Counted from the stretch's first letter, positions 1 to 9,403 are shown. The stretch is 64,000 nucleotides of DNA from an uncultured Alphaproteobacteria bacterium (GCA_905479265.1 CAJQLX010000013.1:50337-114336), one strand, 5' to 3'. The notes: a model not told the origin generated them from the sequence alone. Made by a program: numbers and translations.

Positions 1-1041
1 GGCGGCGGGGGGGAGCTGGATGAAGGGTTGGCGTTGATCCATGAAGCGTTGGATCAGGGCAAAACCTTCCGCTTGGTCAGCATCGACGATGTCCCCGACA
101 GCGCGCTGCTGTGTACGCCCTATCTGCTGGGTGCCATATCCGAACCAACGCCCGAAGAGGCCGCACAGTATAGCCGTCTGCCCCGCGCGGCCCGACCTGC
201 GATCCTAAGTGCCTATGACCGGTTTCAGGCCTATTTGGGCGAAGAGTTCTACGGCACTTTGGCGTGCGAAATGGGGGGCACCAACACGGCGGTGGCGTTC
301 TATGCAGCCGCCATGAATGATCACGTTATCATCGACGCCGACCCCGCCGGTCGCGCCGTACCGGAAATCACGCACTCCACGTACTTCCTCAACGATCTTC
401 CCGCCGCGCCGATCGTCATGGCAAACAGTTTCGGCGAGTGCTTTATCGCGGAACAGGTCATCGATGATCAGCGGGCCGAAGCGGTCGTGCGGGCGCTGGC
501 CATTGTCAGCCGAAATGACATCGCCGCCATCGACCACGCCCTACCCGCGCACCAATTGCGCAATGCGGTCATCAAGGGAACCATGAGCACCGCCCTTCGC
601 CTCGGGCAGGCATGGCGCTCTGCGCTCGAAGCTGGCACATGCCCCGCCACCGCCGTTGCCAAGGCCCAAGGCGGACGCATCGTGTTCTCTGGCATCATTG
701 GCGATAGCAGTTGGCAGACCACCGGCGGCTTTACTTTGGGTGAAATGCACATCGGTGGCCGCGACGCCTATGCCAACCGCACCATGCGCATCCGGCTCAA
801 GAACGAAAATATGGTCGCGTGGCTCGATGGCGATGTGCTGGCGACCATCCCCGAGCTGATTTGCCTGTTCGACCGCAGCACCGGAAAGCCCGTCACCAAT
901 CCCCATTATCACCGGGGGCAAGATGTGACGGTGGTTGTGCTACCCGCGCCAGAAGCCTTTACCACCCCGCGCGGACTGGCAACATTTGGCCCCGCCTACG
1001 CTGGCATTGATGGCCCGTTTGTCCCCTATATCCGCGACTAG
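1..1041 (+). CDS. DUF917 (S-Me-THD) family protein, 5' truncated by window edge
   Basis: The open frame runs in from the first base (GGGGELDEG...) and ends with TAG at 1039-1041, so the N-terminus lies outside the window; 346 residues are visible. The glycine-rich first residues followed by 'LVSIDDVPDSALLCTPYLLG' match the start of the DUF917 family, related to hydantoinase/oxoprolinase-type proteins and known as S-methyl thiohydantoin desulfurase-like. A further conserved block is 'ACEMGGTNT' near visible residue 90. The family is often found in hydantoin and cyclic-amide catabolic clusters, but the substrate here is unknown. It converges with phnM and overlaps that gene's stop by 4 bases. 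Family assignment is good; function is not established. Confidence 0.75.
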   Translation, partial: GGGGELDEGLALIHEALDQGKTFRLVSIDDVPDSALLCTPYLLGAISEPTPEEAAQYSRLPRAARPAILSAYDRFQAYLGEEFYGTLACEMGGTNTAVAFYAAAMNDHVIIDADPAGRAVPEITHSTYFLNDLPAAPIVMANSFGECFIAEQVIDDQRAEAVVRALAIVSRNDIAAIDHALPAHQLRNAVIKGTMSTALRLGQAWRSALEAGTCPATAVAKAQGGRIVFSGIIGDSSWQTTGGFTLGEMHIGGRDAYANRTMRIRLKNENMVAWLDGDVLATIPELICLFDRSTGKPVTNPHYHRGQDVTVVVLPAPEAFTTPRGLATFGPAYAGIDGPFVPYIRD

Positions 1042-2219
1042 CGCACCCGGCGCCCCTGGGCGTAAACCGCTTGCACCGCCGGCGCAGCGCCACGGTGATG
1101 CAGCCGCACCAGATCGGACCGCTTCCCCGGCGCAATCACACCACGATCGTCCAAACCGACCATGCGTGCCGTGTTCGACGTGACCAGCCGCACCATTTCG
1201 TAAAGCGGTCGCTCCAGTTCCTGCGCCACGGTAAACACAGCCTGCAGCAGGCTGCTCGGCACATAATCGCTCGACAGCGCGTCAAGGATGCCGGCTTTCG
1301 CCAAATCCATGATGCTCACATTCCCCGAATGACTGCCTCCGCGCACAATATTGGGCGCACCGCCGATGGTCCGCATCCCCTTGCGCCGAGCATGCTGAGC
1401 CGCTTCGAGGGAGCAGGGAAACTCGCTGATCCGAATACCTGCATCGGCTCCCTGATCAATATCAGCGATGGTCGTGTCATCATGGGTCGCAAGCACGACG
1501 TCTTTTCCGGCAAACAGCGCCAAGACTGCCGTCCAGTTTTGCGGGGCGTAGCGGGAGCCTCTGGCGATGCGTTTGGCGAGCGATTCCTCGATTTCCAAGT
1601 CCGTCATGCCATTGCGCGCCATGTACGATTTAAGCGTCGTTGTATCTCTCCACTGCCGCTGTCCCGGCGTGTGGTCCATCAAACTGGCCAGCGCGACGGG
1701 ATGGCTCTGGGCCAGCGGTTCGAGTGTTTCCAACAAGCGCGGGTCCGACAGCTCGCAGCGGAAATGCAAGTGGTGCTCAATCTTGCACGCCCCCTGCGCC
1801 ATCGCCTCCGTAACACCCTGAACCATGCCTGCAAACAGCGCGCGCCGGGCGTGGTTGTTGCCGTCGTAATCGCCGATCGACAACGCATCAAAGACCGTCG
1901 TAACCCCAGCGCTCGCCATTTCTGCATCATGGGCCAAAACCGCCGCGTGATGGTTGGGCCAGAACACGTTGGGACGTGGTTGAAAGTGCCGCTCGACGTT
2001 GTCCGTGTGCAACTCAACCAATCCCGGAATGACAAAATCACCATCACAGTCTTCGCCAGCGACCCCAGACGGTCCGCTGCTGATGTCGAGGATTCCCGAC
2101 GCATCGAACCGGATCGAACCGAGCCGAATTTCATCGTGTAGGACGATTTGAGCGTTCTTGAGAATGGTTTCAGTCGTCAACGGTCGAATAACCTTGTCGT
2201 GGCGCGGAGAGACAGTCAT
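1038..2219 (-). CDS. phnM: PhnM, alpha-D-ribose 1-methylphosphonate 5-triphosphate diphosphatase
   Basis: A 393-residue amidohydrolase-fold protein closely resembling E. coli PhnM along its length. PhnM removes pyrophosphate from ribose 1-alkylphosphonate 5-triphosphate in the C-P lyase pathway, in the cytoplasm. Visible motifs are 'VELHTDN' (about residues 68-74), 'EHHLHFRCEL', 'MDHTPGQRQW', 'ATHDDTT', 'GAPNIVRGGSHSGN' and 'LSSDYVPSSLL', which include the metal-ligand positions of the family. The ATG at 2219 is used; the frame extends upstream only to a TTG at 2249. It lies 58 bases after phyH and probably shares its transcript. No C-P lyase core genes (phnGHIJKL) are in this window, so it is physically separated from the usual operon or serves another pathway. 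Confidence 0.88.
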   Translation of the reverse strand: MTVSPRHDKVIRPLTTETILKNAQIVLHDEIRLGSIRFDASGILDISSGPSGVAGEDCDGDFVIPGLVELHTDNVERHFQPRPNVFWPNHHAAVLAHDAEMASAGVTTVFDALSIGDYDGNNHARRALFAGMVQGVTEAMAQGACKIEHHLHFRCELSDPRLLETLEPLAQSHPVALASLMDHTPGQRQWRDTTTLKSYMARNGMTDLEIEESLAKRIARGSRYAPQNWTAVLALFAGKDVVLATHDDTTIADIDQGADAGIRISEFPCSLEAAQHARRKGMRTIGGAPNIVRGGSHSGNVSIMDLAKAGILDALSSDYVPSSLLQAVFTVAQELERPLYEMVRLVTSNTARMVGLDDRGVIAPGKRSDLVRLHHRGAAPAVQAVYAQGRRVR

Positions 2220-2277
2220 GCGGTCGGCCTGTGACCACAATGAGATCAAAGCATGCCGAAACCGTCAGCGAAAGGCC

Positions 2278-3108
2278 TCAGTACTTTCCCTTTTGCTCGG
2301 ATCCGGCATAGAGAATATCGGCCAGTTTTTGATTGGCGTCGATCCGCAAAGCAACGGCAGCATCGGTCATCGCTTCTTGGACCCGAGGGGCTTCCAGATG
2401 ATGCTTGGGTCCATCCGTGCCGCGCGCACGCTGGACGTACATTTCACCCAAAACCTGCTCAACCGACGGCGCGATATAGCTTTGCAGCGCAAAACCAATG
2501 CGGCGCTCGTTTGAGATATTCGGGCCGGACCCGTGAACGATGCGAGGGTGGTGAAGCGACAGCTGACCGGGCTTGAGCGGCAAAGATACCGCCTTGCTCT
2601 CGTCAATGCCCTGAACCTCCTGCCCTCGGGTGAGCAGGTTGTCTTCGCCGAACGTATCAACATGATCGCGCAGCGGATCAATGTGGGAGCCGGGGATCAT
2701 GCGCATGCACCCGTTTTCTTCGGTCACATTGCTCACCGCCAACCATCCAGTCACCCAATCGTGCGGCTCCATTCCGGCGTAGCGGGCGTCTTGGTGCCAG
2801 CTGATGAAACCACCGCTGTTCGGCTCTTTGATAAACAAGGTCGAACCCGCCGCCAAAATATGCGCGCCAATCACGTCTTCCACAGCATCGAGGATGCGGC
2901 TGTCGTGAACAATACGATCCAACACGGGCAAAGCAAGATGCCCGTTGTTCCGCCCTGCGCCATCCAGCGCATGGGGCCAGCGCGCCTCAGCGTCTTCAAT
3001 CTCAGCCCGAATTTCCGCGATTTCGTCCGCAGAGAAGATATCGATCGGCGCAACATAGCCGTCGCGGGCGTAGGTTTCCTGCTGTGCAACAGTCAGACGT
3101 TTGGGCAT
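2278..3108 (-). CDS. Phytanoyl-CoA dioxygenase (PhyH) family Fe(II)/2-oxoglutarate oxygenase
   Basis: A 276-residue PhyH-fold oxygenase. The iron triad is visible as H105 and D107 in 'WHQDARY' and H192 in 'RIVHGSGPN', with a probable 2-oxoglutarate-binding arginine at 202/203. The aspartate is retained, so this is expected to be a hydroxylase and not a halogenase. A good Shine-Dalgarno (GAGGAG, 8 bases before the ATG) supports the start at 3108. PhnM follows, and PhyH enzymes are known to hydroxylate alkylphosphonates (PhnY-type), so a phosphonate substrate is an inference from neighbourhood. The family is broad and the true substrate could be unrelated. Confidence 0.82.
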   Translation of the reverse strand: MPKRLTVAQQETYARDGYVAPIDIFSADEIAEIRAEIEDAEARWPHALDGAGRNNGHLALPVLDRIVHDSRILDAVEDVIGAHILAAGSTLFIKEPNSGGFISWHQDARYAGMEPHDWVTGWLAVSNVTEENGCMRMIPGSHIDPLRDHVDTFGEDNLLTRGQEVQGIDESKAVSLPLKPGQLSLHHPRIVHGSGPNISNERRIGFALQSYIAPSVEQVLGEMYVQRARGTDGPKHHLEAPRVQEAMTDAAVALRIDANQKLADILYAGSEQKGKY

Positions 3109-3205
3109 GATCGGGACTCCTCATTCACACTGGTTCGTATTCCTGCGAAATCCCGGTTATTTAAGCTCTTCCAGAAACGACCAAAGAGGAAGAAAACGCC
3201 CCACT

Positions 3206-3610
3206 CTAATCCAAATATTCGGCGTAAACCCAACCGTGGTGGTGTCCGTGATAGGTTACGGCACACCAATTATGGCTGTTACAGCCATTGATGTGGACCG
3301 TCTGCCCCTTGAGCAACACGTGCGCGATGGGATGCTCCGTGGATGGTCCCGTGCGGACGTTTAATGCCTGCGAAGAAACGTCATGGTGCGCACCCAGCGC
3401 GTGACCATGCTTATGGCTGTGGGGTTCCCCGCCGTTGTGTTGGTGGGTGTGCGTGTGTCCGATACCGTGGCTGTGGTGGACGTGATAGGGCTGAAAACCC
3501 CAGCCCCAGCCATAGTTGAACCACGTATAAGCAATGGTGTGTGCCGACGCCAACGGCGCGAAGGACAGAGTCAGTAGTGCAGCCATTCCGGCCAAGAGAT
3601 GCTTAAACAT
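3206..3610 (-). CDS. Secreted histidine-rich protein with C-terminal SH3b domain
   Basis: A 134-residue product starting at the ATG at 3610 (AGGGG upstream). A Sec signal peptide is clear (residues 1-23, cleavage after 'APLASA'). The next ~50 residues are rich in His with Gly, Tyr and Trp, for example 'HVHHSHGIGHTHTHQHNGG' and 'HSHKHGHALGAHH'. The last ~60 residues fit a bacterial SH3 domain ('LNVRTGPSTEHPIAHVLLKGQTV' to 'GWVYAEYLD'). The His tract suggests periplasmic metal (Zn, Cu or Ni) binding; the SH3b domain suggests attachment to peptidoglycan or another cell-wall ligand. Both roles are inferences. It follows the peptide/nickel-type ABC operon in the same direction, 88 bases downstream. 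Confidence 0.72.
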   Translation of the reverse strand: MFKHLLAGMAALLTLSFAPLASAHTIAYTWFNYGWGWGFQPYHVHHSHGIGHTHTHQHNGGEPHSHKHGHALGAHHDVSSQALNVRTGPSTEHPIAHVLLKGQTVHINGCNSHNWCAVTYHGHHHGWVYAEYLD

Positions 3611-3698
3611 CAGAAGCCCCTGTAAGGAAAAGGATAAACACGCAGTGTATTTCCCTCTTTCCATTTGAGCAAATGTGTAAACAGCTCATTTTTCAGGG

Positions 3699-4697
3699 CT
3701 AAAGTGGAGAAATCGCCTTTTCATCCACCAAATGACAGGCAACACGGTGATTGGGAGCGATTTCCGTCAGCGGCGGTTCTGACAAGCGACACTGATCCTG
3801 CGCCACTGGACAGCGACTGGCGAAACGGCATCCAACCTGCTTTTGCGTCGGGTCTGGCGGGTCGCCGGGGATCAGGATGCGCTTGGATTTTTCACGCAGG
3901 GTCTTATCCACGCTCGGAACAGCCGACAGCAAGGCGGCGGTATAGGGATGCAGCGGGTTGTTGAACAGGCTTTTGCGGTCCGCATGCTCAACGATCTTGC
4001 CCATGTACATCACCGCCACGGAATCACACATGTGCTGCACAACGCCGAGGTCGTGACTGATGAACAAATACGTCAGCCCAAATTCTTCCTGCAGCGCCGA
4101 CAGCAGATTCAGGATTTGCGCCTGAACCGCCACATCCAGCGCTGATACCGGCTCGTCACAAATCACCAATTCGGGCTGTGTCGCCAAAGCCCGTGCGATG
4201 CCAATGCGCTGACGCTGGCCGCCAGAGAACTGATGCGGGAACAAGCGGCGTTGCTCCGGGCGCAGCCCCACTTGCGCGAACAGGCGTTCGGTAATCTCCT
4301 GCTGCTCGGCGGCTGGGGTATCGGTCAGGCTTTGCAGAGGGTCGCGGACAATTTCTTCAGCGCGCTGGCGGGGGTTGAGGCTGGAATAGGGATCCTGGAA
4401 GATAAACTGCACCTTCTGCCGCATCTGCCGAAGCTCTTCACCCTCCAGCGGCAGAACGTCTTCCCCATCGAGCACCACACGCCCTTCATAGGCTGTGACC
4501 AGCCGCGCCGCGGCCAATGCCGCCGTGGTCTTGCCGGAACCACTCTCCCCCACAATCGCGAGCGTTTCACCGCGATTGACGTGGAAGCTGACATCATCAA
4601 CCGCGTAGAGATGTGTCGCAGGACTGAACAACCCGCGCCGATTCATGGCGAACCGGACGGTCAGATTTTCAACACTTAAGAGAGGTTGTTCACTCAT
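3699..4697 (-). CDS. Peptide/nickel-type ABC transporter ATP-binding protein (DppF/OppF-like)
   Basis: A 332-residue ABC ATPase, the second of the pair. Walker A is 'GESGSGKTT', the signature is 'FSGGQRQRIGIARAL' and Walker B is 'ELVICDEPVSALD'. The C-terminal oligopeptide-transporter extension carries a Cys cluster ('VGCRFASRCPVAQDQC') typical of OppF/DppF. The start at 4697 shares one base with the stop of the preceding ATPase gene (TGATG), indicating translational coupling. It is the last gene of the five-gene transporter operon. Substrate cannot be read from the ATPase. Confidence 0.9.
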   Translation of the reverse strand: MSEQPLLSVENLTVRFAMNRRGLFSPATHLYAVDDVSFHVNRGETLAIVGESGSGKTTAALAAARLVTAYEGRVVLDGEDVLPLEGEELRQMRQKVQFIFQDPYSSLNPRQRAEEIVRDPLQSLTDTPAAEQQEITERLFAQVGLRPEQRRLFPHQFSGGQRQRIGIARALATQPELVICDEPVSALDVAVQAQILNLLSALQEEFGLTYLFISHDLGVVQHMCDSVAVMYMGKIVEHADRKSLFNNPLHPYTAALLSAVPSVDKTLREKSKRILIPGDPPDPTQKQVGCRFASRCPVAQDQCRLSEPPLTEIAPNHRVACHLVDEKAISPL

Positions 4698-5686
4698 CAC
4701 AGTGTCCCCGCGTGCCAGCAATCCGCCGATTGCGCACCATCAAAATTCACCGACTGCGGCCGGGCCGTTAAGCACTGCTGGGTTCGATGCTGACACCGCG
4801 AGGCAAACAAGCACTGATCCTTTCCGAATTCCCGCAACGAAGGCACGATCCCCGGCACTTCAGTCAGCGGTTGTTTCTCATCTGTGACATGCGCAAGAAC
4901 GTGCGGCACACAGGAAATAAGCCCCTTGGTATAGGGATGCCGCGGTGTACCGATGATGTCGTCAACCGCGCCAATTTCCGCAATGCGCCCGGCGTACATG
5001 ACGATCATCCGCTCCGCCATTTCTGCGACCGCGCCCATGTCGTGCGTGATCAGGATGATCGAGGTTCCCGTCTCCTGCCGCAGATCGCGCAGCAGGTCGA
5101 AAATCTGTGCTTGAACCGTCACGTCGAGCGCGGTTGTTGGTTCATCGGCAATCAGCACCTTTGGCTTGCACGCCAAGGCAATGGCGATCATCACCCGCTG
5201 CCGCTGTCCGCCGGACAGCTGGAACGGATAATCCTTCAGCCGCTCCCGCGCTTTTGGAATCCGGACCGCGTCGAGCAAGGTCGCCGCCTCTGCCCACGCG
5301 TCTGCGCGAGAGATGCTTTGGTGCGCGAGCAGGACTTCGACGATTTGCTCACCAATGGTGTAAACCGGGTTGAGCGAGGTCATGGGCTCCTGAAAGATCA
5401 TGGAAATGTCGTTGCCGCGAATGCGGCGCAGACGCTCTTGAGACAGCTCGGTCAGCTCTTGACCATCAAACATGATCGAACCAGCCGTGATCCGGCCAAT
5501 GCCCTCGGGCAGCAATCCCATGATGGCCAAAGCGGTCATCGACTTGCCACAGCCAGACTCACCCACAAAACTCAGGTTCTCGCCTGCGTGGAGTTCAAAC
5601 GATACGTCATCGATCACCGGCGCTGTGCCGTTGCGGGTGGTCAGCTCAACCCGCAGATTTTGGACTTTCAGCAAAGGCTCGGTCAT
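4697..5686 (-). CDS. Peptide/nickel-type ABC transporter ATP-binding protein (DppD/OppD-like)
   Basis: A 329-residue ABC ATPase with Walker A '[13 protein letters not shown]', Q-loop '[12 protein letters not shown]', signature '[15 protein letters not shown]' and Walker B '[13 protein letters not shown]'. The C-terminal extension holds the Cys motif '[16 protein letters not shown]', as in OppD/DppD. It couples to the permease gene upstream by a one-base TAATG overlap and to the second ATPase by a TGATG overlap. It energises the two permeases from the cytoplasmic face. Confidence 0.9.
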   Translation of the reverse strand: MTEPLLKVQNLRVELTTRNGTAPVIDDVSFELHAGENLSFVGESGCGKSMTALAIMGLLPEGIGRITAGSIMFDGQELTELSQERLRRIRGNDISMIFQEPMTSLNPVYTIGEQIVEVLLAHQSISRADAWAEAATLLDAVRIPKARERLKDYPFQLSGGQRQRVMIAIALACKPKVLIADEPTTALDVTVQAQIFDLLRDLRQETGTSIILITHDMGAVAEMAERMIVMYAGRIAEIGAVDDIIGTPRHPYTKGLISCVPHVLAHVTDEKQPLTEVPGIVPSLREFGKDQCLFASRCQHRTQQCLTARPQSVNFDGAQSADCWHAGTL

Positions 5687-6603
5687 TAGCGCGACCTCAA
5701 CTTGGGATTCAGTGCATCGTTCAGGCCGTCACCGACCAACGAAATGCAGAGAATGGTTACAAAAATCGCCACACCGGGAAGCGTTACGGTGAAGCTGGCG
5801 TCGAGGAAGTACGTGCGGTTAGAGCCGATGATCTGACCCCAACTGACCACGTTCGGATCAGTCAGCCCCAGAAACGACAAACCCGCTTCGAACAGGATGG
5901 CTGAACCAACCATCAGCGCCGACTGCACGATAATCGGCGGCAGCGCGTTCGGGAGAATGACACCAAAAATCAGCTTGAAATCCCGCGCGCCGGAAGCGCG
6001 AGAGGCGGTGACGTATTCCAGCTCGCGGATGCGCAAGAACTCAGCGCGCGTGATCCTTGCAACGGCCGTCCAACTGACGATGCCAATGGCAAAGGTAATC
6101 ATGGGCAGTGAGGCACCAAACAGGGCCACAATCACCATGGAGAACAGCAGCGTTGGCAACACCTGAAAAAACTCCGTGAAGCGCATCAGCGCTTCTTCGA
6201 CCCAGCCGCGGTAGTACCCGGCCAGCGCACCGATGGTGACGCCGATGAAGACAGAGACAAAGGCCGCTGCCAGTCCAATGATGATCGACACCCGAGCGCC
6301 ACTGATGATCATGGCCAACAGATCGCGGCCCAAATAGTCGGTTCCAAGGATGAAATCGGGGTTCTGCCCCGGCGGTGTAAACGGCGCCCAGACCATTTCG
6401 AACGGGTCTCGACCATAGAGGCTCGGACCGATGATTGCGGCAATGATGATGAGCACCAGAATGATCAGCGCGACCAAGGCCGCCTGATTGCGTCGGAACA
6501 TGTCCCACGCTTCCATAAATGGATGGCGGGCCTTTTCGATGGGCTCGTCCAGCAACTCGGTCACTGGTGCGCTTTGGTCTGTGGTTGTTGGCTTATCGGT
6601 CAT
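5686..6603 (-). CDS. Peptide/nickel-type ABC transporter permease (DppC/OppC-like)
   Basis: A 305-residue inner-membrane permease. An N-terminal cytoplasmic tail of about 38 residues precedes a first membrane segment ('AALVALIILVLIIIAAIIG'), then a periplasmic loop and the BPD_transp_1 core with the EAA-like loop 'ITRAEFLRIRELEYVTASRASGARDFKLI'-type region. Length and topology match DppC/OppC. The gene begins immediately after the DppB-like gene stop (no spacer), so the two are probably translated together. Confidence 0.88.
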   Translation of the reverse strand: MTDKPTTTDQSAPVTELLDEPIEKARHPFMEAWDMFRRNQAALVALIILVLIIIAAIIGPSLYGRDPFEMVWAPFTPPGQNPDFILGTDYLGRDLLAMIISGARVSIIIGLAAAFVSVFIGVTIGALAGYYRGWVEEALMRFTEFFQVLPTLLFSMVIVALFGASLPMITFAIGIVSWTAVARITRAEFLRIRELEYVTASRASGARDFKLIFGVILPNALPPIIVQSALMVGSAILFEAGLSFLGLTDPNVVSWGQIIGSNRTYFLDASFTVTLPGVAIFVTILCISLVGDGLNDALNPKLRSR

Positions 6604-7584
6604 TTACTTCTTACTCCCCACACGCGGATCGACAAGGCGCAGCACGAGGTCCGTCACCTGATTACCCACGATCACAACCAGTGATGAGAAAAACAGAATG
6701 CCGAGAATGGTGGGTGTGTCTCGGGCGATGATGGATTGGAACGCCAGCGTGCCAAGGCCGGGCCAAGAGAACACCGTCTCGACCAGAACGGCCCCGGAAA
6801 CGATGGCAGAAAGCTGCAAACCGGCCAGTGTGATTACGGGCGAAATCGCGTTCTTGAGCGCGTGCTTGTAAACCACCTGGTTGGACTTCAGCCCCTTGGC
6901 CTTGGCGGTCCGCACGTAGTCCGAGCCCAGAACTTCGATCATCGAAGCCCGCGACAAACGCGAGTAAAGCGCGACGAAAATCGAGGCCAACGTGACCATC
7001 GGCAAAACCAAGTGCCGGGCGACATCCACCGTGTGAATGAAGATATTCCCGTTCTCGATTGTCACATCCCGCATCCCGGCAACCGGGAACCACGGCAGAA
7101 TCAGCGAGAACATCACCAGCATCAGCAAACCGGTCCAGAACACAGGCGCGGAGTAGCCGACCAGTGACGCCAGCGTGACAAAGTGGCTGAAGATCCCGTT
7201 GGGCTTGCGTGCGGAAATAACGCCAAAGACGACACCAACGGTCAGCGCCAAAATCTGTGCGGCAATCACCAGCAACAAAGTCGCCGGCAGCCGATCAAGG
7301 ATCAGGTCTGTCACGGGGCGACTGTAGAAGAAAGAATAGCCCAGATCGAACTGGAGAACCCGGCCAATATAGCCGCCGAGCTGGACAATAAAGGGCTGGT
7401 CCAGCCCGTATTCTCGTCGAATCTGTTCGAGCGCTTCGGCGTCAATACCGCCTGCGGATTGCGCGATGGTATCGGCAACATCGCCCGGCGCGAGGTGCAT
7501 CAGGGTAAAGTTCAGGATCAGCACAGCGACCAGCAGCAGCGCTGCGTAAGCCATTCGGGTGATCGTTACGCGGAGGAAATTCAC
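6604..7584 (-). CDS. Peptide/nickel-type ABC transporter permease (DppB/OppB-like)
   Basis: A 326-residue permease with an N-terminal membrane segment (residues ~10-30), a periplasmic loop beginning 'LAPGDVADTIAQSAGGID', and the conserved domain with 'SDYVRTAKAKGLKSNQVVYKHALKN', the usual DppB/OppB coupling-helix region. Six transmembrane segments are expected. It lies 147 bases after the binding-protein gene, behind a strong hairpin that probably lowers its expression relative to the binding protein. Confidence 0.88.
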   Translation of the reverse strand: MNFLRVTITRMAYAALLLVAVLILNFTLMHLAPGDVADTIAQSAGGIDAEALEQIRREYGLDQPFIVQLGGYIGRVLQFDLGYSFFYSRPVTDLILDRLPATLLLVIAAQILALTVGVVFGVISARKPNGIFSHFVTLASLVGYSAPVFWTGLLMLVMFSLILPWFPVAGMRDVTIENGNIFIHTVDVARHLVLPMVTLASIFVALYSRLSRASMIEVLGSDYVRTAKAKGLKSNQVVYKHALKNAISPVITLAGLQLSAIVSGAVLVETVFSWPGLGTLAFQSIIARDTPTILGILFFSSLVVIVGNQVTDLVLRLVDPRVGSKK

Positions 7585-7664
7585 GGTGAAAACCTCGGTT
7601 CAGTCGGAGGCGTTGAATGGGAACGAAAACAGCAAATTAACTAACGAATTAAGGCGTAGAAATC

Positions 7665-7694
7665 TTCGGCGAGCTGCCTGTGCAGCCCGCCGAA
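7665..7694 (-). terminator. Hairpin between binding-protein and permease genes
   Basis: TTCGGCGAGCTGC (7665-7677) pairs with GCAGCCCGCCGAA (7682-7694) across a 4-base loop, with one G-U-type mismatch. It lies downstream of the binding-protein gene on the minus strand. No long U-tract follows, so it is more likely an mRNA-stabilising or partial-termination hairpin than a full terminator. Confidence 0.6.
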
Positions 7695-7731
7695 AATCAT
7701 AGAACATCAAAGCCTAAGCTTCGATTAACCC

Positions 7732-9309
7732 CTACTCGTCCAACCAAACCTGGTCGAGCGGTGAGGAGGTTGACCAGATGCCGTTCACTGGCGCGTTCTT
7801 CACTTTGTCGTTGTAGACGGTGTGATACGGCAGTGTGTGCATGTAGTAGATTGGCATTTCGTCGTTCACGATCGCCTGGAACTCAGCGTAGAGCGCTTTA
7901 CGCTTGTCCATGTCGTTCTCGCGACCGGCCATGTCCAACAGCTCATCCACGCGTGCATTGGAGTAACCTTGCGTGTTCGACCAAACACCGCGCGCGATGT
8001 TTGAGGTCAAGTACGTCCGGTGCACACCAATAACCGGGTCACCCCAGTTAAACACGGCATCCCAGCTCAGGTCGAAGTCCATTTCGCCCATGCGACCCGC
8101 CCACGTTGGGAAGTCAGCACTTGCGCGAACAACCACGTCGATACCGGACTTTTTCAATGCCGCCTTCACGTACTCGACGTGCTGCTTACCAGCAGGCCAG
8201 CCGTAGTCGATGGTGACAGAGAAACGCATGCCGTCGTCACCCACGGGGAAGCCAGCTTCGTCCAGCAGCGATGCTGCTTTGTCCAAGTCCAGCGCGTAGG
8301 CATTAACATCAGCGTTGTAGAACGGGCTGTCCGGGTGAATACCGGTGTTTGCATCGTTCACAGTGCCCTGCATCAGAGCCTTCTGCACGAAGTTCTTGTC
8401 CAGAGAGTAAGCAATCGCCTGACGAACACGCTTGTCGGCCAGTGGGCCTTTGGTCGTGTTGATCGCCAGCCAGTCCAGCGCACCAATAGCACCGTAGCCA
8501 TCAGAGGTAACGGTGAGGTTATCAACCTTCTTCAACCGGTTAATGATCAGAGGCTCACTTTCGAATGCGCCCATGTCCAATTCCCCATTTTCGTACGCAA
8601 TGGCACGAGCGGAGCTGTCGGTGATGATCCGCATGACGATGCGGTCAAGGTAAGGACGGCCTTCGATAAAGAAGTCGTCGAAGCGCTCAAGGATCAGGAA
8701 CTCGCCGTTCTTGAATTCAGAGAGCTTGAACGGACCGGAACCAACAACATCTTCAATGTTGCGCGGGTGGGTCTTGTAGTCCTGACCATCGCCGTAGATG
8801 TGCTCAGGAATAATGGACATCAGCTGTCCAGACATCGCGAGCATGATACCCGGGTGCGGCTGGCTCAGGTTCAATACAGCGGTATGATCGTCGGGCGTAT
8901 CGACGGACTCAACCGGTGCAAACATGGACTTAAACGGGTGCGCTTCCTTAATAACATCGACTGAGAATGCGACATCAGAGGATGTGATAGGCGTACCGTC
9001 GTGGAACACAGCATCGTCCACAAGATTGAGGGTCACTGTCAGACCGTCATCACTGATTTCCCAGCTTTTCGCCAGGTAAGGCTGCGGGGTCCAGTTTTCG
9101 TCGTACCGCAACGGTGAGGCAAACAACTGCGCCCCGGGGAAGCCGGTTACAATACCAGACTGAACAGCCGTGTTGAGTGTTCTCAGGTTGTTACCCAAGA
9201 CCGTTTTGAGCGTACCGCCCATTTTGACGTCTTCGGCGCTGGCCAAGGCTCCGGTCATTACCGTTGCGAAGGCAGAGGCAGTCAATAGCCCTTTGATAAT
9301 ATGCTTCAT
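7732..9309 (-). CDS. Periplasmic solute-binding protein, family 5 (peptide/nickel type)
   Basis: A 525-residue SBP_bac_5 protein. A Sec signal peptide spans roughly residues 1-25 ('MKHIIKGLLTASAFATVMTG', cleavage near 'ALASAED'). Family blocks include 'AKSWEISDDGLTVTLNL', 'DAVFHDGTPITSSDVAFS', 'VVGSGPFKLSEF' and 'IAYSLDKNFV'. The ATG at 9309 follows GAGGAG by 8 bases, which excludes the longer frame from 9345. It captures the ligand for the downstream permease/ATPase genes; family 5 ligands include peptides, opines, glutathione and nickel. The neighbouring divergent amidohydrolase suggests an amide-bearing substrate, by inference. Confidence 0.88.
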   Translation of the reverse strand: MKHIIKGLLTASAFATVMTGALASAEDVKMGGTLKTVLGNNLRTLNTAVQSGIVTGFPGAQLFASPLRYDENWTPQPYLAKSWEISDDGLTVTLNLVDDAVFHDGTPITSSDVAFSVDVIKEAHPFKSMFAPVESVDTPDDHTAVLNLSQPHPGIMLAMSGQLMSIIPEHIYGDGQDYKTHPRNIEDVVGSGPFKLSEFKNGEFLILERFDDFFIEGRPYLDRIVMRIITDSSARAIAYENGELDMGAFESEPLIINRLKKVDNLTVTSDGYGAIGALDWLAINTTKGPLADKRVRQAIAYSLDKNFVQKALMQGTVNDANTGIHPDSPFYNADVNAYALDLDKAASLLDEAGFPVGDDGMRFSVTIDYGWPAGKQHVEYVKAALKKSGIDVVVRASADFPTWAGRMGEMDFDLSWDAVFNWGDPVIGVHRTYLTSNIARGVWSNTQGYSNARVDELLDMAGRENDMDKRKALYAEFQAIVNDEMPIYYMHTLPYHTVYNDKVKNAPVNGIWSTSSPLDQVWLDE

Positions 9310-9403
9310 GATACATTCTCCTCTAATTGACTCTTTACTCGCCACTAAAAACCGTAACTTAGGTTTGCAGAAGCAAAAAACGGATTAATTACTGGTCCTT
9401 CCA

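Noticed and set aside
3699..9309. Specific nickel (NikABCDE) assignment of the ABC transporter
   Set aside because: Family 5 membership alone does not distinguish nickel from peptides; no NikA-specific residues or NikR gene were recognised.
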